A DNA stretch of 64,000 nucleotides from Diphasiastrum complanatum (GCA_029204225.1 CM055099.1:45559193-45623192), one strand, 5' to 3'. Counted from the first letter of the stretch, positions 12,965 to 23,760 are shown. Numbers and translations: made by a program. Notes: generated by a model from the letters alone, not told the origin.

Positions 12965-13639
12965 TAACTTGACATTTAGGCCTACGACATTAAAAGTCCC
13001 GCAAAAAGGCCTAAAGTCCTTTTATTAACTTCCTAACTAATCAAATAACTATGTGATTATCGGGTTGGACTTACACACACAGGGTGCCAAATTCCTCTCA
13101 CTTATTAACTAGGGTTAGGATTGCCTTGGGATCTGCAAACCCTTCAACACTTATTCTACATTAGAGCAGAGCTGATACTTTTACATCAAGATATCTCTTA
13201 ATATTTCAGCTTTATATCGAATGGAAAATTGGTATGTGATATCTATTTATTAGTATATGAATTTGTATTTGTTATTTTGTCAATATTTAGATCACTAACT
13301 ATACATTGAATAATGTATGTTTGTGCAGATACGTAAAAGACATGAAGAGAAAATCAAATGCAAAGATTTGGGAGGAATTGTTCAGATAATAGAGCAATCA
13401 TGATACAATATACTCACTTACAGATGTTTGCAAGATTTGTAAAAACTCTCATAAATATCAATATATATTTCTCAATTTTTGGGAATGTACATGTGCAACA
13501 TGTATTTGTAATGGATGCTTTCTATCATTGTTGCTATCTTTGTATAAGCCCATGTTTATTCATAGGGCATTACATCAAGAATGTATATTGCTATTTAATC
13601 TATTATTCTTCTACATCTCAAAAAAATATGGGTTGTCTC
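12965..13639. other. AT-rich spacer
   Basis: No recognisable gene or element. The only long ORF (13358-13678) is low-complexity and runs into the LTR at 13640. Confidence 0.4.
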
Positions 13640-14922
13640 TGTTGGAATTCGATGCTCAGCCTCAAATCCATTCAATAATGAGCATTATGAAAAACTAAAA
13701 ATAGAAGGCTCGAATTTCTGAGCAGAGGATAAAAAAATTTAGGATCAAATTTTCTAGAATTTTTCGATACTGGATCGACTCGAAAAATCTATATTTTTCG
13801 AGTCAATGTATATTTTTGATACTTGTAAATTCGATATTGTGACCCAACGACTTCGCGTTGACAGTCCGCCCACTTTGTACATGCATTAACTATAATGACG
13901 CGATTGTAATAACTTCAACAAAAGGTTGCTGTAGGTATTTTATAGGATATCAATCCTAGAATCTTCATCAGAAAACTTCTTCACAGTTATCACTCTCAAC
14001 GATTGTAAGCTGAAGTTATCACTTCAAGCATTGTACTCACTGTTTGATATTATCAGAATGCAAATTTTTGAAAAAACAATTTGTTTCGAGCCGCAAAGCT
14101 TTGCTAGCTTTAGAGCTCAAGTCTGTAGAAACGCATGGGAGCTGCTCGGACGTGAAGACCAAAGCTTCGAGGAGTGAAGACCCGAGGACGACGATCAAAT
14201 GTTCGTTGATTGAAGGATATCCAAACACGAAGAAGAAAGGTTCGTGGACCCAAAAATGCTCAATAGTGAAGACCAAGGCAGAAGAAGACACGAAGGTGAA
14301 GAAGACACGAAGATCGAAAGGTAGCGGATCTTCATGTCTCAAAGTACAAAGGAGATCCGAAAAGTACAAGGAGGACATCAGTCCTCCATGGACCATTTGG
14401 GTACCATTAGAACGTGCTTAACCAGCCATTTTTGTAACCCCTGATCAGCTTAAACGTGTTCTCTCTATTCATCTATATATATAGATTGAGAATGAGAGAA
14501 TAGGTTGAACATCAATTTGTTGAATGCCAATATGAGCTAAGCATAGTGATGTCCAGAAGTCCACTAGTAAGCGAGACGACTATATACAGTTCGTGAGAGT
14601 TAGTGCCTCTCATGTCGACACGCTGTGTGGACATGTCGCACAATGCTCAAGAAATCCGCTGTTAATACAATAGATGTTATGCGAACGATTTACTTATCTT
14701 GAATGTTATTGCATGCCTTATTGTCAGATTGACATATGTTTGTTGTCAACTGTTTACTATTCCTTTCGCACACTGGTTTTATTTTGTTGAATGCTAAAAT
14801 AAATTACAACATAGGTCAGCAGTGCCTGTCCATGCTCTGGAGGATTGTAGATCTGTTGTAGTTGGCAGTAGACCAACAAACAGAATTGAACTCACATCAG
14901 GGCTTATTACAACTCTCATAAA
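13640..14922 (+). mobile_element. Copia family 3, probable 5' LTR
   Basis: Starts TGTTGGAATTCGATGC and precedes a primer-binding site TGGTATCAGAGC at 14923-14934. The body contains repeated GAAGACC/CGAAGA units (14,140-14,310) and a TATATATATAG box near 14,473. The exact right end is unclear because the expected terminal CA is degenerate. Opposing ORFs at 14,037-14,421 are shadows of this repeat. Confidence 0.6.
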
Positions 14923-15086
14923 TGGTATCAGAGCATTTGACGTTCTGGACATCATATTTCTTTCAGTGGTATTAGAGCCACAGGCTCATATCCGAGAGCT
15001 AATATAGCTTAAGAGCTATTAGATCCAGGAGACAAGCATTTAGAACAAGAGACCAAGAAAAACAAACTGAAGAACAGTTCACAACA

Positions 15087-15845
15087 ATGTCATCAATAAG
15101 CAGCATGCAGTCAAAAGTCTGCACAATTCTCGACTCATCTGGGTCCAACTTTCTAGCATGGAAGGTGAAGACCTCTTTCATGCTAAAGGGAGAAGGGCTA
15201 TTTCCCTAGGTAGACGACATTGAAGAAATGCCTACAAATATCTGGAAAGAGCTACGAGAATGGAGAGAAAATAATGACAAGGCAGTAGTCATGTTGTCGT
15301 CATCCATCGAAGATAGCCTAATGCTTGACCTCGCAACACTCTCTAACGCAAGAGAGATGTGGGCCCACATTGCTTCAGATCTTAGATGAAATCACGTAGT
15401 CAGATCATGCTTATTGAAGATCAGCTGAAAAATCTACGATGCGATGGCAGAGACCTCACCTCCTTTATTAGAAAGATGAAGGATCTGTTCCTTTCATTAC
15501 ACAATGCCAGAACAGAGAATGCAGTATCAGCGGAGAAGCAGCTCACTTGCCTATTGCGAGCTATACCAAGATCTTTCCAGACAACCCGAACGTCGCTAGC
15601 AAAGGATCCAGCTATGACACTTGAAAAGGCAATGATCGAGATTTGAGAAGAAGTTGAAGCTCGTGAGTATCTTGATCACAAAGACGCTTCTGACCAAGCT
15701 CTCTACAACAACAAAGAGAAGCCCAAGAAGCAGTTCAAGCCTAAGAGGGATTCAGATCGAAGGCATGATCAAGATCAGCAAACAGAGGGAGCAGCAGACT
15801 CGAATGTCTATCGAATTTCTTTATCATCATCACTCTCTATATAGA
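15087..15845 (+). pseudogene. Copia family 3 gag
   Basis: A copia-type gag downstream of the primer-binding site at 14923. It begins with ATG at 15087, SNFLAWKVKTSFMLKG matching the usual gag N-terminus, and ends in a Lys-rich tail. In-frame stops near 15,210 and 15,388 and a frameshift break it, and a pol fragment follows directly. Confidence 0.75.
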
Positions 15846-15852
15846 TGATACC

Positions 15853-15965
15853 TATTATTTAGTAACAATTTGAATTTGATGAAAGAAATGAAATGCATGC
15901 TGGCCAAGGAGTACAAAATGATTGATATGGGTCTAGTCCACTATTGTCTCATAATCAAAAAATTT
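15853..15965 (+). pseudogene. Copia reverse-transcriptase fragment
   Basis: The frame reads NLMKEMKCMLAKEYKMIDMG followed by LVHYCLIIK, matching the conserved copia RT segment (MxxEFKMTDLGxxxYFLG). Only about 37 codons remain, placed between two gag remnants, so it is a rearranged scrap. Confidence 0.65.
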
Positions 15966-15989
15966 TAAATGACTGACTGAATCTGACAT

Positions 15990-16313
15990 GTTGACCACCT
16001 TTTAAAGTTTGAAAGAAGCATGGGCCATTCTCCCTTGTCGCTCAAGATGAGTGAAGGAACCTCAGTCATAGATCATCGAAATGAACTCAAACAACTACTT
16101 AATCAGCTAGCTGCAGTAGGTTCATCAGTATCAGACGAAGATGCTAACATGTGTCTTCTGCCTAGTCTTCCTCCCTCTTACGACAATCTTGTATTGCTAC
16201 TTGCCAATGCTCCTGACCTGTCTCTACAAAAGGTGACAACGACCTCCCAACCTATCTATCTCCTGGGCAACATACTCATCAAAAATTATGTATCGCTCAG
16301 AATCCAAAAATGA
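15990..16313 (+). pseudogene. Copia gag (UBN2) fragment
   Basis: HRNELKQLLNQLAAVGS, SDEDANMCLLPSLPPSYDNL and QKVTTTSQ match the central gag block seen at 32,770-32,960 and 37,400-37,700. No N-terminus or downstream pol. The region 16,320-16,700 that follows has no convincing coding content of its own on the plus strand. Confidence 0.7.
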
Positions 16314-16701
16314 GTCCTTAGGATCTACAGAAAACCTGACACCTACCTCATCTATAAAGTCACATATTAAGGTTTTATCCATATCCGAAATTATTTTATC
16401 TACAGTAGAGGAGATGTCCTCCTGACCAGGAGAGGGAATAAACGGAAGAGGGGCAAAGGTGCTGGAGTACTGAGGGGTGGTGGGAGGAGTACCAAGATGG
16501 AGGGACTATAATGATGGTCCGACAGCCACAACATGGGAGAAAGGAGGGGGGGATGGTGACTCGCTTCTACTGATGATGATTCTCTGTCTGGGCTTGGTGG
16601 ACTTGGCTTGTTTCCCCTATTTTTTGTTCAGGCACAGGCCCTCTCTTTGTCGGTGGTGGGCCTAGAGGTGAAACCACTCCTAAAGACCTGGTCGTAGGTA
16701 T

Positions 16702-17143
16702 TCCCCTCAGTCTCATGACAAGGTGCATGTCCTACGGCATGAGTGTAACTCTCTTGGCATGCACAATAGTGCATAGGTTTGAATCCTCAAAAAGTTTTTC
16801 TTGAAAGTCCTCATAAGCAGTATGGAGGGCTTCCAAGGCTGCGATGTTCCAACGAACGTCATGTGAGAGTGACCTTCTCACTTCCCTCATAGACCTGTAG
16901 AAGGGAGCAGGGGAATAAAGAGATGTGTTTTCCTTTGGAGTCTCTTTGAGCCAAGGTCTCCTAGGACGACCTACTCCCTTGCCAGTTCCAACTGCCCTTT
17001 TTACAGGAGGATGATGAGGAGGGACAAACGTTGATAGCCATGATGTCTGCTTGGTACAAGCCATTAGAAGACCTCGTATCAAACTCAACGATTTTCCGAT
17101 CATGTCATTGTCCTCAGGATGCTCATTTGCAACCAATGTTGAT
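16702..17143 (-). pseudogene. Histone H3-like exon, downstream exon of a coiled-coil gene
   Basis: The minus-strand frame opens at a splice acceptor (tttgcag before 17143). From the internal Met at 17064 it reads MACTKQT, matching the H3 tail start ARTKQT with Arg changed to Cys (TGT). A KGVGRPRRPW stretch resembles an AT-hook core (GRPRRP). PFYRSMREV aligns with H3 PFQRLVREI, RWNIAALEAL with the helix-2 start, LFEDSNLC and HAKRVTLMP with LFEDTNLC and HAKRVTIMP, and DMHLVMRLRG with DIQLARRIRG. A TAG (16732-16734) replaces the Lys codon after VTLMP. RW and VTLM recall CENH3, but loop 1 has canonical-H3 length. There is one extra Val before HAKR. The region between the tail and helix 1 is shorter than in H3. 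Seen: homology and stop. Inferred: decayed H3-variant or retroposed H3 copy. Confidence 0.8.
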
Positions 17144-17242
17144 CTGCAAAGGATGATGAGAATTAAGAAACCCAAAAATTAACATAATAATGTCATGCTA
17201 CTTCACAAAACAAAAATAAAACGATTCAAAACAAGTGCTTAC
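17144..17242 (-). other. 99-bp GT-AG intron joining coiled-coil and H3-like exons
   Basis: On the minus strand the donor reads CAA|gtaagc at 17243/17242 and the acceptor cctttgcag|ATCAAC at 17144/17143. The intron is T-rich before the acceptor. Splicing preserves the frame (phase 2): ...RIQAF, a Lys codon split AA/A, then STLVANEHPEDND leading into the H3-like segment. This is the main evidence that the two parts belonged to one transcript. Confidence 0.7.
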
Positions 17243-18720
17243 TTGAATGCTTGAATCCTTTTTTTGTGTTGGCCTCCATTTAGTGAGAGCTCATCAATGT
17301 CTTCCAACATTCTTTTTTGCTTATTTTTTTAATTTCTTATCTAGTATGCGAGTTTCTTCTTTTAACTGATCATGCTAGGATTCGACATGTGGATCAACCT
17401 TCAATTCCTGTTGCAACAAAAATGCAGCAATAGGAAATCCTCGCTGTATGAAACTAAGTCTATCGATTCAATAATTAGACCGACTTCAAAGTCTTCATAG
17501 TCTATCCTACTGATCACAGCTTCGAAGTCGCTGGATCGACTAAGTCGATTCCCTAGCCATGCACAGATTACCTTGATTACGGAGATTTGGCTTTGTGAAA
17601 GCATTATATCAAAATGCAGTGATTAGAGCAAGAAAATCGAGCAGTGCTCTCAGTCATATAAAATGATAAAGTCTATAGAACAATGAATTTGCAAGTATGA
17701 ATCAGTTTAAACATGCAATCACCTTACACAAACTAAATTGCTGGAACAATGATGGATTACTCGTGTAGAGATACATTGTGATTGCAGAACAGATCAGGCG
17801 CATTCTTCTTGATACAATACTCTATGATAACAGAGAAGAAGAATGATACTATTGCACTCTGAATGAAAAATCACTGATCTACTGATCCATCGATCTTAGA
17901 TGAATATGTACACATGGCCAACCGATTAAAAGAATGGTTAACTATACAAATTAGGATTAAGGCACTACTTGTTGCACATTGCTTTCAGTCAACATCTAAT
18001 TTAATTACAGATGTTGGACACGTCAATGACTTCGTACAAGTCAAAGATTGTGGACAAGCTGCAAGACGTCGGACATGTCAATGACTTCGGATAAGTTGAT
18101 GACTTCAGACATGTCGATGTATACTGTCATCGACTTTGCTTGTATTTTTGCAGGTGTCGCGACTGTGCCAATTTACAACAACTAATAAATGAATCTAGAT
18201 TAGCATGAAATAAGGATGGAGAGGATAAATCCAACAGATCATTTGATATACGTAATGTCCGAATAACTTCTTGCAGTTGATCATTACTTTCATTTAATTT
18301 TAGCATAATATTATGCAAACATGCATTATCTTCTTTCTTTTATAATAATGCGATCTCTTTTTCTCTATAGTCAACAAGCAAACCATTCAACATACATTCT
18401 AAGCTTTGAATTCTCTGAATCAAGTTTGCTACACCGTAAGTCCTCAATCGTTCACAGTAACCCAGTAAACCGTTTTGTCCTTCACACAAAAACGTTATGA
18501 GTTGTGTGATGGATTGAAACCATGGATATTGCATCGAGCTCGAATCCAATGAATACAAACTTCCGTCAACCAACAAATTGTTTTCTTGGTTGATCTTGTG
18601 AGCAATAATATCAAGTGGAGAAATTGTGGATTCTTTCACTACCCCTCTTTTGGATATCGAGGCGTTCTCTGCAGGGGGAACGATATGTAGATTAAAATGA
18701 GACATCTCAGCAAATATTAA
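17243..18720 (-). pseudogene. Coiled-coil protein gene, copy A (split by a solo LTR)
   Basis: A minus-strand exon starts after an acceptor-like T-rich tract ending gtcag (18721) and reads FAEMSHFNLHIVPPAENASI, SPLDIIAHKINQENNLL, GYCERLRTYGVANLIQRIQ, then heptad-like KLNESNDQLQEVIRTL, DQLKEETRILDKK and DIDELSLNGGQHKKRIQAF. The function is not recognised; composition suggests a coiled coil. Breaks: a TAA near 18,341 where copy B has CAA, a frameshift in the A-rich stretch near 17,315, and an 864-bp LTR inserted at 17373. Parts on either side of the LTR are 17243-17372 and 18237-18720. It is followed by the H3-like exon. Copy B at 19,800-20,354 is the paralogue. Confidence 0.6.
17368..18241 (-). 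mobile_element. Solo LTR (17373-18236) with 5-bp target-site duplication GATCA
   Basis: The coiled-coil copy A is interrupted exactly between GATCA (17368-17372) and GATCA (18237-18241); copy B has a single uninterrupted GATCA at this point. The inserted 864 bp begins TGCTAGG and ends CCAACA on the plus strand, so on the minus strand it reads TGTTGGATTTATCC ... CCTAGCA, the same start as the copia LTRs of this window. This is a textbook solo LTR left by LTR-LTR recombination. It contains several ACTTCGGACATGTC-like repeats (18,000-18,120). Confidence 0.9.
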
Positions 18721-19799
18721 CTGACAAATAATAAAAAATCAGGTACTCTTCTTCCATGGCGTATTGAGATTCTATGTTTATTCTCTTGCTAGTTAAAACG
18801 AGAGACACATTCTCAATTTCATATTTGAAAAAGTTAGTTAATGAGCATCACAAGTTCTTGAAGTCGGACTTGCATGCATTATAATAGTCTCATGTTAGCT
18901 ACACATTATTGGTAATGTTAAGGCAGACTGGACCTGAAAGTCCATCGAATTTCCAAAATTGGGCAAATTTTTGGCCCTACGTGGCATTCCTTAGACGAAC
19001 CTTTTGGAGTTTGTAACCCCTCTAATGTTTATTTTTTTTTATAACTTACCTTTTGTCAATACATGAGTTTTTTGAACTCATTTAAGCACACATGAGAATT
19101 TTTATAGTGCATATACACCCACGTTAACTTATAAGAAAAATGATAAAGTGCCCATTGTACTACAAGATACGAGTACATATGAGGAGCACGAGCTCATAAG
19201 AAAACTTATGATTCTAAATAGCATTTCGAATACGACTTCATACATGTTATTTCCATTATGAGCAACCAATGAAAATATGCATCACATAATTGAATATTTA
19301 AAATATCATACAAAACTCTAAGTACATAGTAGAAAGTATGCAAGCTTGCACAATTTAATGAATAGCATGTGGACCCATATCACTCCCTTGTATTACGGAT
19401 TATCACACTGAGTACTTTGAGCTCACTCGCAGGTTGCCAAGCCTTAATGAATAGTCTTAAATTTTGTCAGCACAACTTATTTGCTTCCACAATTCATTTG
19501 TCAACAAGAGTATAGACTTTAATCTACCAAATTACATCGCATTCACAATGTATCAATGATGAGCTTGCAGCCATATCCAATCATCAATGTTGTATTATAA
19601 ATAAAATGCCTAATCCAAACGAATATTATAATCATGTTATACAGAGATTGCAAGATGATAAAACATATTGATATATCTCTCATGACTTACATTCATTTAC
19701 TTATGCAAAATATAACAGTCCCATATGTCAATTCTTCAATTTCAATAAATACTAACTGAAATAAAAAAATAGTAGTGAAACAGTTGCTTATAAAATGTA
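18721..19799. other. AT-rich spacer between coiled-coil copies
   Basis: No ORF of note and no element ends recognised. The sequence just upstream of copy A (around 18,745-18,760) contains a short ATGGAAGAAGAG block that is also present upstream of copy B, so the duplication includes some 5' flank. Confidence 0.4.
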
Positions 19800-20354
19800 C
19801 TCCATTTAGTGAGAGCTCATCAATGTCCTTTAGCATTCTTTTTATTTTTTTAAATTTCTTATCTAGTATGCGAGTTTCTTCTTTTAATTGATCATTTGAT
19901 ATACGTAATCTCTAAACAACTTCTTGCAGTTGATCATTACTTTCATATAATTTTGACATAATATTATGCAAACATGCATTATCTTCTTTTGTTTGTAATA
20001 ATGAGGTCTCTTTTTCTCTATAGTCAACAAGCAAACCATTTAACATACGTTCTGAGCTTTGTATTTTTTGAACCGAGTTTGCAATACCATAAGTCCTCAA
20101 TCTTTCACTGTAACCCAGTAAACCGTTTTGTCCTTCAAACAAAAATGTTAGTGTGATGGGTTTGTGGATATTGCATCAAGCTCGGATCCAATGGATACAA
20201 ACTTCCATCAACCCACAAATCGTAGTTTTTTTTTGGTTGATTATGTGAGCGATAATATCAAGGATCCTTTCACTGCTCCTCTTTTAATTATCGAAGCATT
20301 ATCGGCAGGGAGAACAATATGTAGATGAAACTGAGACATCTCCGCAGATGTTAG
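19800..20354 (-). pseudogene. Coiled-coil protein gene, copy B
   Basis: Paralogue of copy A: LTSAEMSQFHLHIVLPADNASI after an acceptor-like T-tract ending cagtcag, then EGQNGLLGYSERLRTYGIAN, KLYESNDQLQEVV, DQLKEETRILDKKFKKIKRM and DIDELSLNG. It is free of the solo LTR and of the TAA found in copy A, but has its own breaks: a frameshift near 20,160-20,300 and a TAG near 19,910. Similarity to copy A ends at AATGGAG near 19,800, before the splice donor, and no H3-like exon follows. Same unknown function. Confidence 0.55.
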
Positions 20355-20739
20355 CTGACTGATAAAAAAAAATCAGATACTCTTCTTCTTCCATGACAAT
20401 AACAAATTTGATATTAGTTTGTTTTAATGTTTGAAGTTGGACAAAGAGGTAAGAATAAATTAAGCTATCGTGACGATGCAATTTGTTTTGTTTGTAATAT
20501 TCTAAGTTGCAAGAACTTACCCTATGACAATCACTACCACAAAAGTAGTTAATATTTTTACAATCGTAGAACTAAGATTGCATATTGAGATTTAAAAAGA
20601 CTAAAAATTGTGTATGAAATGATTTTGCCAATATATTGGTAATCTTCATTTGATATGATAGTTCCTTATAGTGGGTTTAATATTTTTGTTAAAAATATCA
20701 CTTCCAACTTGATGTACTTTGTAGATCTTAAGATAATTG

Positions 20740-21518
20740 ATCTTGATGGGACCTCACACGTGTGGAGTCTATTCCCACGTGTGAAAGAATGTACATAAGT
20801 CACTTTTGTAAAGTTAGATTGATTTTATCTAGATCTACACAAGTGTGAAATTGACCATTGAGTAGAATCTTGAAATTGGTCATTTTGGTCAAACTTTATG
20901 TAAATAGAATGCACTCCATGTGAATGAGTTATTACTCACACATGCCAAGATGCCATTTCACATGTGTGGATAAGCTTGTAGGTGATAAGATGGGAAGATT
21001 CCATTAGATCCTATTTTATAGGGAATATCCCTATTTTTGTGGAGACTAGTTGCTGGTTTCTAGCTAGAGTGAGAAAGGCAACTTTGGATAAGGATCATAT
21101 TTGACTCCTATTGGTGGATCTAGATGACAAGGCACTCTTCACACGTGTGAAGGCTTGCTGGATAGTACACAGGTCATGGATGTACTTGATCTATAAAGAG
21201 ATCAACCAATTCAATGAGAAGTTGATGTGACATTGGCAATTTCTAGTTTTGCTTGTATTTTCCACATTGAGTCTTGTGTTTTTGTGATTGAAATGCATTT
21301 ATAAGCTTGAGTACTTTACTCTCTCTAAACAGGCCATACGGGTACTGTCCTCCACACGTGTCAAGCCGCTCATCCAAGTTTTTAATCATTTGATCCATTG
21401 CTCTTGCCTAAATCATAGTGTAAAGCATCTAGATCAAGATTTAACACCTAGAACTTGATAGGTCTTTGGATTAAGCAATCAATAACTCCTATTGATTGAT
21501 AAGTACAATCACAATTGT

Positions 21519-21569
<51 letters not shown>

Positions 21570-21582
21570 CTGAAAATTGACA
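20740..21582 (+). mobile_element. Copia family 4, 5' LTR with CACACGTGTG palindromes
   Basis: The LTR ends TTGACA at 21582 directly before a slightly degenerate primer-binding site TGGTATCA at 21583. The left end is not certain. Palindromic TTCACACRTGTGAA copies occur at about 20,754, 20,774, 20,957, 21,138 and 21,351, and another lies downstream in the leader (21,732-21,748). A 49-nt poly-T tract sits at 21521-21569 just before the LTR end. Its layout resembles the minus-strand LTR at 216-1035, although the overall sequence is only loosely similar. Confidence 0.65.
21521..21569. repeat. Poly-T tract, 49 nt
   Basis: Uninterrupted homopolymer inside the LTR 13 bp upstream of the primer-binding site. 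Length may be uncertain in the assembly. Confidence 0.9.
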
Positions 21583-22166
21583 TGGTATCAAAGAGTGATC
21601 TAAATGATTAATAGTTCTTGTGAAATCATTGACAATGTGTTGTTTTTGAGTTTTACTTGAGAGGGCGAGTTCAAGGAGAGAGATATCATCATTATTTTTT
21701 GGTCAAGATCGATTTGTGGGCTACCAAAGTACTTCACACATGTGTGAAACCGTACAACAACCTTCAAATTAACTTGCTTTAGTGTTTTTGACCCAAAAAT
21801 GTGCATATTGGTCCAAAATTCAAGGTTTTTAGTGCATTGTCTAGATCTAGGTTCAATCTATTGAATGCTAATGATCAAATAGTGATTTGATTCATTGAAT
21901 CAATTCATTTTGAAGCATTAGGTCAGATCTATAAGGGTAATTTGTTCAGATCTTAAGTGTGTGTGAAATATCAAACAAAATTGTACTAAAATCAATTTTT
22001 TGGAGGAGTGATTTGCTAGGATATTTGAAGTAGATTTATTATACCATCATCCAAGTTGAACTAGGCTTGATTGGGCTGAGATTAGAGGCTTTTTGAAAGC
22101 TAGAAATCTATCATAGATTACTCTTTATCAAGAGATCTTTGTGCATCTCATAGGCTTTCCTTCACA

Positions 22167-22740
22167 ATGTCATCCATGGGTGGATATATGTTAGAATCTA
22201 GTGAGAAACTAACTTCCACAAACTATTCCATTTGGAAAGTGAGGATGGAATCACTACTTGTGGTCCATGACCTCTTTGATATTGGTTTAGGAGTTGAGGA
22301 AGAGCCTCAAGTTTCCCATAAACAACTAAAATACAAGAAGAGGGTTAGATTAGCCCTACATTGCTTAAAGTTGAATGTAAGCATGACCTCTTGAAGGAGG
22401 TGGCTTCTTGTGCCTCATCAAAAGAGGCTTGGGAGTCACTAAAGAACATTTATGAATCCAATAACATTTCAAGAGTGCTTATTCTAAGAAACTTGATATT
22501 GCAAAGCATGAGGGGAAGTGGAGAAAATGGACAAGAGTATGTCCTAAGGATAAAATCTTTACACAAAGAATTGGGATCTATAGGAGAGAAGATCCAAGAC
22601 AATGATCTAGTACAAGTAATTTTGAATGGATTAGGAGATGAGTTCTCTAATCTAGTTCAATATTTTGCTATTTAAGAACCACTTCCATCAATTGATAAAC
22701 TGCATAATGTTCTTGTGGCCAAGGAGAGTATATCAAGATA
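22167..22740 (+). pseudogene. Copia family 4 gag (DUF4219/UBN2), truncated
   Basis: MSSMGGYMLESSEKLTSTNY, SIWKVRMESLL, then SKEAWESLKNIYESNN and LILQSMRGSGEN give a standard copia gag N-terminal half. The frame shifts around 22,370 (two overlapping ORFs) and stops at 22,675 (TAA), but sequence homologous to the next gag block (LVAKESISR) continues to about 22,740. There it abuts gypsy integrase in the opposite strand. No pol follows. Confidence 0.8.
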
Positions 22741-23760
22741 AAAGCAGGGTTCATTGTACTTTCTCGGTCGACTCCCATTGACCACAGTGTCGAGGACATC
22801 GCCTTGAAGGGTTTGGAGTTGAACATATCCAGAGGCAAAGATTTTTTTTATGACGTAAGGTCCTTGGCCTGAAAATTTCAGTTTGCCTTTGAAGGCTTTG
22901 GCCTGGTATAGCAGGACCTTATCGCCCACCTGAAAATCTCTAAGTTTCAATGATTGATCATGCCATGCTTTTTGTCATCGTTTGTGGACTTGTTGAGCAT
23001 GGATGCTGATCCGTCGTGTTTCATAGAGTTGCTCCAGATAGAATAACTTATTTGCTAGATTCCGAGGAGTATCGAGCTCAAAGTTGTAGGCTACTCAAAG
23101 GGAGGGAATATGGAATTCCACAAGCATAACAACCTCTTGACCATATGTGAGCTGGAAGGGGGTTAAGCCTGTAGCTCGCTTCAGGGTAGTGCGATAAGCC
23201 CAGAGAGCAGCATGGAGTTTGAGTTCCCAATCAGATCGGTTGGATTCGATGGTTTTGGTGAGAATGCCACATAGGATTTTATTGGTGGATTATGCCTGGC
23301 CATTGTAGCGTGGATAGTATGGGGAACTTTTGCGATGTACCACAAAAAATTTGGAAAGAAGATCTACTATGACAGAGTTAAGAAAATGTGTTCCCCTATC
23401 ACTGATAAGCTCTAGAGGACATCTGAATCGAACTATAACCTGTTCATAGAGAAATTTGGCAGTGGAACAAGCGTCAGCATTGCGAACAGCTCTTGCTTCA
23501 TCCCATTTGGTGTAGTAGTCTGTAGGTACTATGATGTAACGAGATTATGTGTGTCGAGCAGCAGGACTAATAGGTCCGACATAATCAATTCCCCATTTCT
23601 GGAAAGCTTGATCAGTGGTTATAGGGTGTAAAGGCATGTAGTCTGTTTTTTGAAAGCGTTTTGTACGTTGGCAGACATCACAAGCCTTAGTGTAATTGTG
23701 CGTATCCTTGAAGAGTGTTGGCCACCAAAAATCGGCCAAGAAGATTTTCTTAACAGTTGT
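22741..23760 (-). pseudogene. Gypsy integrase remnant
   Basis: ORF 23545-23739 has the zinc-binding/core start (ACDVCQRTKRFQK ... FQKWGIDYVGPISP). ORF ending at 22,741 has the C-terminal GPY/F-type module (FQVGDKVLLYQAKAFKGKLK, GQGPYVIKKIF). The core between is frameshifted. Confidence 0.8.

Noticed and set aside
14037-14421. Overlapping 119- and 125-codon ORFs on both strands
   Set aside because: They lie in a copia LTR with GAAGA-type repeats; no domain and no LTR element encodes protein there.
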